A stretch of 64,000 nt of DNA from Vibrio fortis. GTDB lineage: Bacteria; Pseudomonadota; Gammaproteobacteria; Enterobacterales; Vibrionaceae. How positions within the stretch are numbered: the stretch's first letter is position 1; each line of letters opens with the position of its first letter. This document shows positions 8,794 through 16,264 of this stretch, piece after piece. Both the position numbers and the translations under genes were made by a program. The notes beneath the pieces are model-generated. The model saw only the letters and a program-made list of their open reading frames with translations, was not told the origin of the DNA and did not search any database. The stretch spans positions 124,001 through 188,000 of the forward strand of contig NZ_AP025489.1 of assembly GCF_024347475.1 (NCBI RefSeq). Reading direction: 5' to 3'.

Positions 8794-9777
8794 ATGAAAA
8801 AAACCATCCTAGCTACTTTAATGTCACTGGTGTCCACCTCTGTTTTGGCAACCGAGGTGACTAAAGAGAACTACGTTGAGGCAGAAACCGATTGGTATTT
8901 TACCGGTGTTCAAACAAAAGCAGGTGTAAACACTTGGATGCACGACGCTCCAGTGAGTATCGATAATCAACAAGTGATTCGTTCGAACCGTGACGTTGCT
9001 TACTCTATCGCTATTGTCGATGTCTCAAAAGGGGCGACTTTTACTGTCCCTGAGTCCGATCATTATCAAATCATCCACATCATGGATGAGCTGCACCTTT
9101 CGCACCAAGTGGTATCACGTGGCGAATCATTAACCATCACCGCGGATGATATCAATGGTGAATATGTTTACATCCTAGCGCGCACAAAAATTGCGGGTGA
9201 TGACACGGCAGAGCGTCAACAACAGCTTAAAATTGAAGCCAATGCTGCTCGCCCTTACCCATCAAAAGGCTTTGCAGAGCAAGACGTAATGGCACTACGC
9301 CAAGCCCTTGTGATGGAATTCATTGAAGGCAAAGCCAAGATCTTAGAGCACAAATCTTTTGTAGATAAGATTGAGCAGGCCGACCCTACCTCTTACCTTT
9401 ACGCAACCGCTGTGGGTTACGGTGGTCTTCCTTCATACGAAGCTCAATACCTACCATACGTAGTGGGTGGTGGTTCAGCTAACGAGTGTCAAACATTCAA
9501 GATGCCGAAACCCGACTTAGACTATGCCAATGGTGGCTTTTTCTCTCTTACCACCTATGACACTGCAGGCTGGATTGTCGAAGACAACTTCTATATCGGT
9601 CACGAAAACATGAAAGACAACGGCGACACGTTCGAAGTGGCGTTTAACTGCCCTGGTGTTGCACATTCGATTGATGTTCAAGAAGGATGGACGGGCGTAT
9701 GGCGATTCTATAAGCCAAACGACGAGATGGCATTTATCGATTTCATAGACAGTATCCGCAGCGTGAGCGTTCAGTAA
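8794..9777 (+). CDS. Exported DUF1254/DUF1214-type protein, copy 2
   Basis: 327 aa. The ATG at 8794 is preferred over the in-frame TTG at 8782 because it opens directly into a normal signal peptide (MKKTILATLMSLVSTSVLA). The DUF1254 core is clear (NTWMHDAPVS, QQVIRSNRDVAYSIAIVDVS, YQIIHIMDELH), as is the C-terminal FFSLTTYDTAGW and DNFYIGHENMKDNGD. It lacks the extra N-terminal linker of copy 1. It is followed by a strong terminator and then by its own LysR gene on the same strand. Exported; function unknown. Confidence 0.75.
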   Translation: MKKTILATLMSLVSTSVLATEVTKENYVEAETDWYFTGVQTKAGVNTWMHDAPVSIDNQQVIRSNRDVAYSIAIVDVSKGATFTVPESDHYQIIHIMDELHLSHQVVSRGESLTITADDINGEYVYILARTKIAGDDTAERQQQLKIEANAARPYPSKGFAEQDVMALRQALVMEFIEGKAKILEHKSFVDKIEQADPTSYLYATAVGYGGLPSYEAQYLPYVVGGGSANECQTFKMPKPDLDYANGGFFSLTTYDTAGWIVEDNFYIGHENMKDNGDTFEVAFNCPGVAHSIDVQEGWTGVWRFYKPNDEMAFIDFIDSIRSVSVQ

Positions 9778-9834
9778 TCAGCAAGTCGGCTTTAGAACCA
9801 GCACTTCACTATGCTAATGCAGCATATTAAGATG

Positions 9835-9864
9835 AACCTTCTACTTCGGTAGGAGGTTTTTTTT
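9835..9864 (+). terminator. Rho-independent terminator after DUF1254 copy 2
   Basis: AACCTTCTAC-TTCG-GTAGGAGGTT stem with a UUCG tetraloop and a run of eight T. The T tract ends immediately before the GAGG ribosome-binding site of the next LysR gene, so readthrough is the only way this LysR could be expressed from the DUF1254 promoter. Confidence 0.92.
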
Positions 9865-9875
9865 GAGGAATGCGC

Positions 9876-10703
9876 ATGGATTACAACCTAATAAAAGTGT
9901 TTGTTGCATTAAGCCAAACTCGCTCACTAACGAAAGCGGCTGAAATGCTCGGGATGACGCAACCGGGCATTAGCATGGCGCTAAAAAAGCTCAAAGCGGA
10001 AGTAGGCTATGAGTTATACATACGCAAAGGCAGAGGCGTGGAATTGACTTCGGAAGGCTTATGGCTAGCTGAACGCTTTGCGCAGGCCGAATCACTGCTA
10101 GATGTTTCTCGAACTAAGGCTAAACCCGTTATTTATTGCAGCGAGTCGTTATTGTATCAACTTGACGGCAAAATCGATGCTCATTTTTTGGAGTCTCCTT
10201 TAAGCGATGAGCAGCTAGTCGAAGATTTAACTTCAAGAAAGGTCAACTTGGTGGTTGACCATCTGCCTAGACAATCGAGCGCACTCATTTCAGAGGTGAT
10301 CTATCAAGACCAAATGGTGGTTGTGTGTCGCCAAGATCACTCTAGAATCCAGAGTACCCTCACAAAAGAGCAGTATTTTAGTGAGCAGCATGTTGCCCTA
10401 AAGATGAAGCGTCAAAGTATGTCTGCGTTTGAGTATCTGCAAGTCGGACAAAGCGTAGAGCGAGATGTTGTTGTTGAGACGAGTTCGATTGCCAGTATGA
10501 TGTTGTTGGTTTCTGAAGGTGAGCGGTTAGGCAGTGTTTCAAGAAGCATGTATGAACGCTGGGGAGAAAAACTCGGTTTGAAGTGCTTTGAATTTCCCTT
10601 TGAGTTCAGTCCTGTTGAGTACCATTTGATTTATCACCGTCGTTATCTTAATGATCCTGTTCACAGCGAACTTCGAGAGCAAGTGAAGGCTATTTTCAAG
10701 TAA
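9876..10703 (+). CDS. Short LysR-family regulator beside DUF1254 copy 2
   Basis: 275 aa, somewhat short for LysR (usual about 300). The HTH is SLTKAAEMLGMTQPGISMAL, and a reduced effector domain follows. The start at 9876 fits GAGG (9865-9868) with 7-nt spacing better than the ATG at 9870. It lies downstream of DUF1254 copy 2, separated by a terminator with almost no room for a separate conventional promoter, so its expression probably depends on partial readthrough or on a promoter inside the upstream gene's tail. A role in controlling copy 2 is inferred from position. Confidence 0.88.
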   Translation: MDYNLIKVFVALSQTRSLTKAAEMLGMTQPGISMALKKLKAEVGYELYIRKGRGVELTSEGLWLAERFAQAESLLDVSRTKAKPVIYCSESLLYQLDGKIDAHFLESPLSDEQLVEDLTSRKVNLVVDHLPRQSSALISEVIYQDQMVVVCRQDHSRIQSTLTKEQYFSEQHVALKMKRQSMSAFEYLQVGQSVERDVVVETSSIASMMLLVSEGERLGSVSRSMYERWGEKLGLKCFEFPFEFSPVEYHLIYHRRYLNDPVHSELREQVKAIFK

Positions 10704-10765
10704 GTCGATAAGCTAGGCGACATTCGTTCTTTCTAAAAACGGGACAAAAAATCAACTGTTCCGCA

Positions 10766-10809
10766 CTTACCAATGGTGAGTTAATTCATAGTTACTCACC
10801 ATTGGTAAG
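10766..10809. repeat. 16-bp perfect inverted repeat with 12-nt loop
   Basis: CTTACCAATGGTGAGT at 10766-10781 is exactly mirrored at 10794-10809. It sits between the LysR gene and the real terminator hairpin that follows and has no T tract of its own. It could be a transcript-stabilising stem or a paired protein-binding site. Confidence 0.7.
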
Positions 10810-10815
10810 ACTAAT

Positions 10816-10850
10816 AAGGTCAGGTATATGCCTGACCTTTTTGTTTTTAA
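10816..10850 (+). terminator. Rho-independent terminator of LysR (9876-10703)
   Basis: AAGGTCAGG-TATATG-CCTGACCTT stem followed by TTTTGTTTTT on the plus strand. It lies between the convergent LysR and mscS-like genes; on the minus strand the following bases are not T rich. Confidence 0.88.
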
Positions 10851-10857
10851 CCAAAAT

Positions 10858-12468
10858 TTACACTACGTTGTGGTTATACACATGCACATCTCGTTGTGGA
10901 AACGGGATTGAAATACCTTCTTTATCTAGGCTCTTCTTCACTTTTTCCGTCATGTCCCAGTAGACATCCCAATAATCAGCCGTGTTTACCCAAGGACGAA
11001 CGATGAAATCAACCGAAGAGTCACCGAGAGCGTGCACACGAACCATAGGCTCTGGTGTCGGAAGTACACGCGGGTCACTCGTCAAAATATCCATGAAGAC
11101 CTTTTTAGCCTTGTCGATATCGTCTTGATACCCAATGCCAAATACCATATCAACACGACGAATACTCTCTGCCGTAATATTATTAATCACATCTCCCCAG
11201 ATCTTATTATTTGGGATCACTAGGCGTTGGTTATCTACAGTTTGAATTGTTGTCGAAACCAGACTCATTTTGTTTACCTTGCCTTGAATATCGTTCACTT
11301 TCACAAGGTCGTCTACATCAAATGGTCGGTAGATAAGAATCATCAAGCCTGATGCAAAGTTGGACAGAGTATCTTGCAATGCAAAACCGATGATCACACC
11401 CGCCACACCAAGACCAGTCAGCAGCGGCCCTAGCTCAATGCCAACTTGCGACAGCGCCACTAACGCGCCGATAAACATCACCGCTTTAGAAGCAATCGAG
11501 GTGAAGAAGTTTTGCATCAAGACGCTAAAGTTCATCTTGGCGCTTTTCACGCTCATGCCAACACCGACCGCTACCAGGTTGGCAACCTTTTTAGCTGCAA
11601 ACAGTATTGCTAAGCAAAGCAGCAGACGAACAACCAGCGATGGTGCTTTATCCACCATCCAAAGCTGAAATGAGTGCACTGTTTCTTCAACGAAAGAGTA
11701 AGCAACGTCCACATCCAGAAGATCAGTATTGAGATGCCTTTGGAGCTGTTCAAGTAACGCTTGTTGTTCCGTCATCTCCATTCCTAAGGAAGACATCATA
11801 TCCACTATCGATTTGAAACTATGAAAAGCGATCTCTAGCTCTTCGTTTTCTTGTACCAATTCACGCGTAATGTCCTCATTATTGCTGATGAATGCACTAC
11901 GATGCTCTAGCTCGATAATTTTGCCTTCTTTATACAGCAGGATGTTGGCTAAAAAGTCTGCTCTAGCGCTCACCGAATGTTTGAATGCCGACTTTGCGCT
12001 GCTGATAGGAACGCTATGAGATTCAAGTTGACTGATCGTGTCCATCAACTGCTCATAGTAAGTATCCATCATCATAGAACGACGCTGAAGGTTAGCGAGT
12101 AAACTCGGTTTTTCGTCTTCTTTAGCGGAACGAAACTCAATAGCGAGCGTGTTGATTTTCTCTTCGCTCAAGCGCAGCAAGCGTTGAGTAATATCGAGTT
12201 GCGCAAGGAGTAATTCAGATGCACCTTCAGTATCTTCTTGAGCTAAAAGCTCGACGATCTGGTTCTTAAAGTGGTCATTTTTCCGTTTAAGAATGTTCTC
12301 GTGAAAATCTTGTTCATTAACAGGAATATCACCGGCTTTGTGAGCATGCTCAAGGGTAGATAGGTCATCGAGCAACTTACTTTGAGTTGATTCTAAGTCT
12401 GTAGCGAAACTGTGTCCGGCAACAAATAGAGCCAAAAGAAGAAAGAGTTTGGTTAGGAGTGGGTACAT
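10858..12468 (-). CDS. MscS-family mechanosensitive channel with large exported N-terminal domain
   Basis: 536 aa. A signal peptide (about 1-22), then about 240 residues of mostly helical, charged sequence likely to be periplasmic coiled coil, then membrane helices from about residue 275, the pore helix region GVAGVIIGFALQDTLSNFASG, and the MscS beta domain (YRPFDVDDLVKV, VDNQRLVIPNNKIWGDVI) with its C-terminal alpha/beta domain. It resembles a reduced MscK/YbdG-like layout. It releases solutes on hypo-osmotic shock. It is convergent with the LysR gene of DUF1254 copy 2 and shows no sign of belonging to that unit. A second, different MscS homologue is at 32824-34623. Confidence 0.9.
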   Translation of the reverse strand: MYPLLTKLFLLLALFVAGHSFATDLESTQSKLLDDLSTLEHAHKAGDIPVNEQDFHENILKRKNDHFKNQIVELLAQEDTEGASELLLAQLDITQRLLRLSEEKINTLAIEFRSAKEDEKPSLLANLQRRSMMMDTYYEQLMDTISQLESHSVPISSAKSAFKHSVSARADFLANILLYKEGKIIELEHRSAFISNNEDITRELVQENEELEIAFHSFKSIVDMMSSLGMEMTEQQALLEQLQRHLNTDLLDVDVAYSFVEETVHSFQLWMVDKAPSLVVRLLLCLAILFAAKKVANLVAVGVGMSVKSAKMNFSVLMQNFFTSIASKAVMFIGALVALSQVGIELGPLLTGLGVAGVIIGFALQDTLSNFASGLMILIYRPFDVDDLVKVNDIQGKVNKMSLVSTTIQTVDNQRLVIPNNKIWGDVINNITAESIRRVDMVFGIGYQDDIDKAKKVFMDILTSDPRVLPTPEPMVRVHALGDSSVDFIVRPWVNTADYWDVYWDMTEKVKKSLDKEGISIPFPQRDVHVYNHNVV

Positions 12469-12577
12469 TAGTGCATCGCCTATAGGTTAGCGTAATGACA
12501 TCCTTGATCGTTTGATTAAAGTTATTGTTTATACGAGGAAAAGAGGAGCCAATATACTCCTCTCTAATGTTGACTAG

Positions 12578-12615
12578 TCGCTGCATAAGACTCAATATTC
12601 ATCCTTATGCAGCGA
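12578..12615. repeat. 12-bp inverted repeat, probable transcript-end stem-loop
   Basis: TCGCTGCATAAG / CTTATGCAGCGA with a 14-nt loop lies 18 bases beyond the stop of the leftward barrel protein gene at 12633. A second small hairpin (AGAGGAG/CTCCTCT, 12542-12563) lies further on. Neither has a T tract, so termination here may be weak or Rho dependent. Confidence 0.5.
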
Positions 12616-12632
12616 GCGATAGTCACAAGTGT

Positions 12633-13433
12633 TTAGAATTGGTAGTTAAACTCAATGCGGTGATCGCCATCTTCAAAGCTGGTGTTTTCAGTCCAGTTTG
12701 CAAAGTAGCGAACGTTAGCGCGAGGCGTGATTTGGTAGCTTACTGCAAACTCATGAGCAAGTACGGAGTCACTCTGTTCAAAGCCGTAGTTTTTGAATTC
12801 AGACGATCCTGAAAGTGAACCAAGGTACATTGGGTTATAGTTCAGCCAAACTTTATCGGTCAGCTGCATTTTGCTGTACATACCCGCGACATAGAAAGTA
12901 CCGTGCATGTTGTAGCGATCGCTAAATTCAGCCGCGTCCAAATCCCCACCTGTAGTCCCTGGCAGCTCTTCGCCAGCCGCAATACCTAAACCAGCTAAAG
13001 GATAGAAATTAAACATCCCCATTTGCGGCAACGCTTGGATAAAACTATAAGAAGCACTACCTTGGTTGGTGTCAAAATCCCAAGACATATCAACTTGAGC
13101 ACCACGACCGTTGGTTAAATCAACACTAAAGTTGCGAAAACGAATAGAGTCAATACTGTCGTCGGTATCGCGGCTACTCCAGCCCATTGCATCCCCGGCG
13201 AAGCCTTTTATCTCTAAGACATTCATCCCCATTGTGGTATCACTGCCAGTATCATAGGTTTGGCCTATTTTCAGGTTTAGACCTTTGTCCGTATAACCGA
13301 AGCCTGCTTGGGTGTACACTGCCAAAGGATCAGACATGTCTTGAACTTCGGCATCTTTTGCAGTTTCTTGAGCAATTGCAGAGCTTGAAAAAGCAATCAC
13401 AGCCATAGAAAGAATAGAGCGACGTAATAGCAT
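12633..13433 (-). CDS. Predicted outer-membrane beta-barrel protein, 266 aa
   Basis: A signal peptide (about 1-21, SSSAIA) is followed by about 245 residues of alternating strands and Gly/Asp turns. The last strand, HRIEFNYQF, ends in Phe. The size suits a 10-12 strand barrel. Repeated short strands such as YTQAGFGYTDKGLNLKIGQTYD resemble porin-like barrels common in Vibrio, but I do not recognise a characterised family. It stands between mscS and the LysR gene of DUF1254 copy 3 and is divergent from that LysR gene, with 185 bp between the starts, so control by this LysR is possible. Function unknown. Confidence 0.7.
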   Translation of the reverse strand: MLLRRSILSMAVIAFSSSAIAQETAKDAEVQDMSDPLAVYTQAGFGYTDKGLNLKIGQTYDTGSDTTMGMNVLEIKGFAGDAMGWSSRDTDDSIDSIRFRNFSVDLTNGRGAQVDMSWDFDTNQGSASYSFIQALPQMGMFNFYPLAGLGIAAGEELPGTTGGDLDAAEFSDRYNMHGTFYVAGMYSKMQLTDKVWLNYNPMYLGSLSGSSEFKNYGFEQSDSVLAHEFAVSYQITPRANVRYFANWTENTSFEDGDHRIEFNYQF

Positions 13434-13618
13434 AGTAACCTCATAGATTTGTTATTACGTCCATGTAATTTCAGCTTGTGGTGGTATGTATTGTTTCTAG
13501 AAACGACTGTCGAATCGCGATACCACCCTGTAAATGTGCAATTACTATACAAACTGGACACAGTTAACTAAATTCACATAAACTTAATTATTCATTAAGC
13601 AATTCTTTATGGTTTAAA

Positions 13619-14542
13619 ATGAAGTTAAATAACGTTGATCTCAATCTGTTGAAAGTCTTTGTGGTGGTATATCAAGAGAAAAGCTTGCGTAAAGCGGGAG
13701 AAAAGCTCTTTGTTTCTACCCCTGCGGTTAGCCAAAGCATCAAAAAACTCAAAGAGTCGCTTGGAGAAGAGTTATTTGTTTTATCCAATAAACAATTCCT
13801 ACCAACCCCATTCTCTGACGACCTTTATCAGCGTGTTTACCCGTTATTAGATGGCTTGTTCATTGCGATTGAAGAAGGCAGACAATTTAGCCCTGCTGAC
13901 TTAGAAGATACCTTTCATATCGAAGCTAACCCGCATATTCTGCCTTGGTTGACACCGGCTATGTTTAAGCTTGTCACCAATGAAAGCCCTAAATCCACTC
14001 TCATCACACACACCATCTCTCAACATTCATTGGAAAAACTCCAACAAGGTAGTATCGACTTTGTGGTTCATTTCGGTGCCGAAGATCTACCATCAGAAAT
14101 TATTGCAGTGCCATTAGGTAAACTCAGTTTTGTCTTGGCCGTTCGACATGAACATCCAGTAAAGGAATCCATTGCAAAGATAGAAGATTTGCTCTCATTT
14201 CCGTTTGCTCACGTTGATTTAGCGTATTTCGATAAGAGCAAAAAGTCTCGAATTGAAGAAGAAGCCACAAGAAGGGGAATGCACATTAATATGGGGCTGC
14301 GAACGACTTCCATTGTTGGTTTGATTGAAACAGTGAAACAAACGAATGTCATCGCCCCTTGCATGCTGCCTGTTGTAGAACAACACAGTCAGGATGTACG
14401 AGCGATTACAGTCACAGGCTTAGAAGGTGCCGAAGAGATGCAGGTGTTTGCTTACATCCATAAGAAGAATCAGCACTCCGCAAAATATAAGTGGTTACTA
14501 GACCACATTGAAACCGCAATGACGGAAGCTTGCCACCTTTAA
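13619..14542 (+). CDS. LysR-family regulator beside DUF1254 copy 3
   Basis: 307 aa. The N-terminus MKLNNVDLNLLKVFVVVYQEKSLRKAGEKLFVSTPAVSQSIKKL is a standard LysR HTH (HTH about residues 20-40), followed by a full effector domain. The target is probably the DUF1254 gene that starts 100 bp downstream on the same strand and has its own promoter; the barrel gene upstream is divergent and is another possible target. The HTH differs from those of the other two DUF1254-linked regulators, so the three LysR proteins are not recent duplicates, unlike their neighbours. Confidence 0.92.
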   Translation: MKLNNVDLNLLKVFVVVYQEKSLRKAGEKLFVSTPAVSQSIKKLKESLGEELFVLSNKQFLPTPFSDDLYQRVYPLLDGLFIAIEEGRQFSPADLEDTFHIEANPHILPWLTPAMFKLVTNESPKSTLITHTISQHSLEKLQQGSIDFVVHFGAEDLPSEIIAVPLGKLSFVLAVRHEHPVKESIAKIEDLLSFPFAHVDLAYFDKSKKSRIEEEATRRGMHINMGLRTTSIVGLIETVKQTNVIAPCMLPVVEQHSQDVRAITVTGLEGAEEMQVFAYIHKKNQHSAKYKWLLDHIETAMTEACHL

Positions 14543-14558
14543 GATATACCAATTAGTC

Positions 14559-14611
14559 ATATCTTGTTTTCATTTTATTAGTTGGAGCATTTTTAAAGCC
14601 GTCCGCATACT
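14559..14611 (+). promoter_or_regulatory. Promoter of DUF1254 copy 3: ATATCTTG box, -35 TTGGAG, -10 CATACT
   Basis: ATATCTTG (14559-14566), 15 nt, TTGGAG (14582-14587), 18 nt, CATACT (14606-14611), then 31 nt to the start codon. It aligns nearly base for base in layout with the promoter of copy 1, including TTTCATTT between the box and the -35. Confidence 0.6.
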
Positions 14612-14642
14612 GACCTCATCGAAACAAACATGAGACACAACG

Positions 14643-15677
14643 ATGAACAAGACAACTTTAGCGGCTCTATTGGCAACCTTCTCATTCGGTGCAACGGCTG
14701 GCGACTACGATCACGCGCCAATTGGTGATGTTAACTGGAATAATTACCATCAAGCTGAATCGGACTGGAACTTTTTAGGCTTACAAGAAAAAGTCGGCGT
14801 CAATCAATGGTTACACGCTGAGCCGGTATCTAAAGAGGCTCAAACCGTCATTCGTTCCAACCGTGATGTCGTTTACTCAACAATGGTGGTGGATGTCTCT
14901 GAAGGCGCGACTTTCCATGTACCAGCTGACAATAATGACTACTTCCAGATCATCCACATCATGGATGAAAACCACTTAGTACATAAAGTGGTTCGTCGTG
15001 GCGAGACTCTGACTTTGAATGCTGATGATCTTACGACAGGTACTCACGTTCATGTTCTCGCTCGTACTCGCATTGCAGAATCAACTGAAGATACAAAGCA
15101 TCGTCAAAACTTACTATCGATTAATGCTAACTCATCGACCCCTTATCAGGGCAAAGGCTATAACCCTGATGATGTAGTGAACTACCGCTTGAAGCTAATT
15201 AACAATGTTATGCAGCACGGTGCGCCAATCGAAGCTTTAAAAGGCTTTGGTTCAGACTTTGACGCTGTTGAGGATCACCACTTTAAGTATGTCACTGCGT
15301 TCGGCTATGCGGGCTTACCGGCCGATACAGCACAATACTTGGAGCGTGTACCGGGTCAAGGTAAAACAAGTTGCCAAGAATGGACGATTCCAAAACCTAA
15401 TCTAGATTTTGAAGGCCGTGGAGGTTACTACTCACTTACCACCTACGCTGCTGATGGCTGGATCGACTCAGAACATTTCTATGCGTCGGGGGAAGACATG
15501 CGTGACAACGGTGACGGTACCGTTTCAGTGACCTTCAACTGTGGCACGGGCGAGGCTTATAACTTTGAAGTATCTGAAGGTTGGGCTGGCGTTCTTCGCT
15601 TATATGAGCCAGTCGACGTAAACGAAACCTTAGAATACATGCAGACACTACGCGGTATTCAAATCAAAGAGCTGTAA
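14643..15677 (+). CDS. Exported DUF1254/DUF1214-type protein, copy 3
   Basis: 344 aa. A signal peptide of about 19 residues (SFGATAG) is followed by DVNWNNYHQAESDWNFLGLQ, closely matching copy 1, then the core NQWLHAEPVS, QTVIRSNRDVVYSTMVVDVS and FQIIHIMDENH. The C-terminal part has GGYYSLTTYAADGW and MRDNGDGTVSVTFNC. It is more like copy 1 than copy 2. In the middle it has FGSDFDAVEDHHFKYVTAFGYAGL, matching the equivalent segment of copy 1 and implying a conserved surface. Its LysR gene lies upstream in the same direction. Exported; enzymatic role unknown. Confidence 0.75.
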   Translation: MNKTTLAALLATFSFGATAGDYDHAPIGDVNWNNYHQAESDWNFLGLQEKVGVNQWLHAEPVSKEAQTVIRSNRDVVYSTMVVDVSEGATFHVPADNNDYFQIIHIMDENHLVHKVVRRGETLTLNADDLTTGTHVHVLARTRIAESTEDTKHRQNLLSINANSSTPYQGKGYNPDDVVNYRLKLINNVMQHGAPIEALKGFGSDFDAVEDHHFKYVTAFGYAGLPADTAQYLERVPGQGKTSCQEWTIPKPNLDFEGRGGYYSLTTYAADGWIDSEHFYASGEDMRDNGDGTVSVTFNCGTGEAYNFEVSEGWAGVLRLYEPVDVNETLEYMQTLRGIQIKEL

Positions 15678-15811
15678 TTCCTCGCTCTTAACCTACCTCC
15701 GTGTTTGTAGCAAATGGATTTGCTCTCGTCATGAACCTGGCTAGAGCATTTTCATTTCTATAACGCTCACCCTTTTTTATTACACCTACGCCTAATATTT
15801 CTGGAATCTTT

Positions 15812-16156
15812 ATGAAAACTAAATTCTTCACTGCTGCTCTGTGTTCTCTATTTCTTGCTGGTTGTGCCGGTCAAAATGTAGCGACGGTTAAAACAATGGA
15901 GCTGAATATGAAGCCTGTCGATAACCGATATGCAAGAGCAGGACTTACCATCTTGATGTCACCAATTTATGTTCTAGCAACCGGCGCGGATTTTTTCATA
16001 TTGAATGGTATTGAGTTTTGGACCGGGACCAACCCAATTACAGGAAAACCGTCCATTTACGACACCTCAACAAATACTTGGTTAGACATCAACGATGATC
16101 TGCCAGAAGAGGTTCGCGACGCGGCGCTAAAAAACCACGCAATCACCGTTCAATAA
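15812..16156 (+). CDS. DUF3332-family lipoprotein
   Basis: 114 aa with a lipoprotein signal: lipobox LAGC, with the lipidated Cys at position 18. The VDNRYARAGLTILMSPIYVLATGADFFI stretch followed by NGIEFWTGTNPITGKP is characteristic of the DUF3332 family seen in vibrios and relatives. These are small membrane-anchored lipoproteins of unknown role. No Asp follows the lipid Cys (Ala at +2), so outer-membrane sorting is expected. It is a single gene, flanked by its own terminator. Confidence 0.82.
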   Translation: MKTKFFTAALCSLFLAGCAGQNVATVKTMELNMKPVDNRYARAGLTILMSPIYVLATGADFFILNGIEFWTGTNPITGKPSIYDTSTNTWLDINDDLPEEVRDAALKNHAITVQ

Positions 16157-16187
16157 ATATCTCTGTAATTCATCGCAACCTTGAAAC

Positions 16188-16216
16188 AGCCAACGTTATT
16201 ACGCGTTGGCTATTTA
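16188..16216 (+). terminator. Terminator between convergent lipoprotein genes
   Basis: AGCCAACG / CGTTGGCT stem with an 8-nt loop followed by ATTTAAT, 31 bases after the DUF3332 stop. Confidence 0.6.
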
Positions 16217-16264
16217 ATGACTTGGTTACTGAGTTACTGGGCCTATTAGCGCTCGCTTTTCATA

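Noticed and set aside
10766..10809. Integron attC site
   Set aside because: A perfect stem without the expected R and L boxes and unpaired extrahelical bases; no integrase or cassette array.
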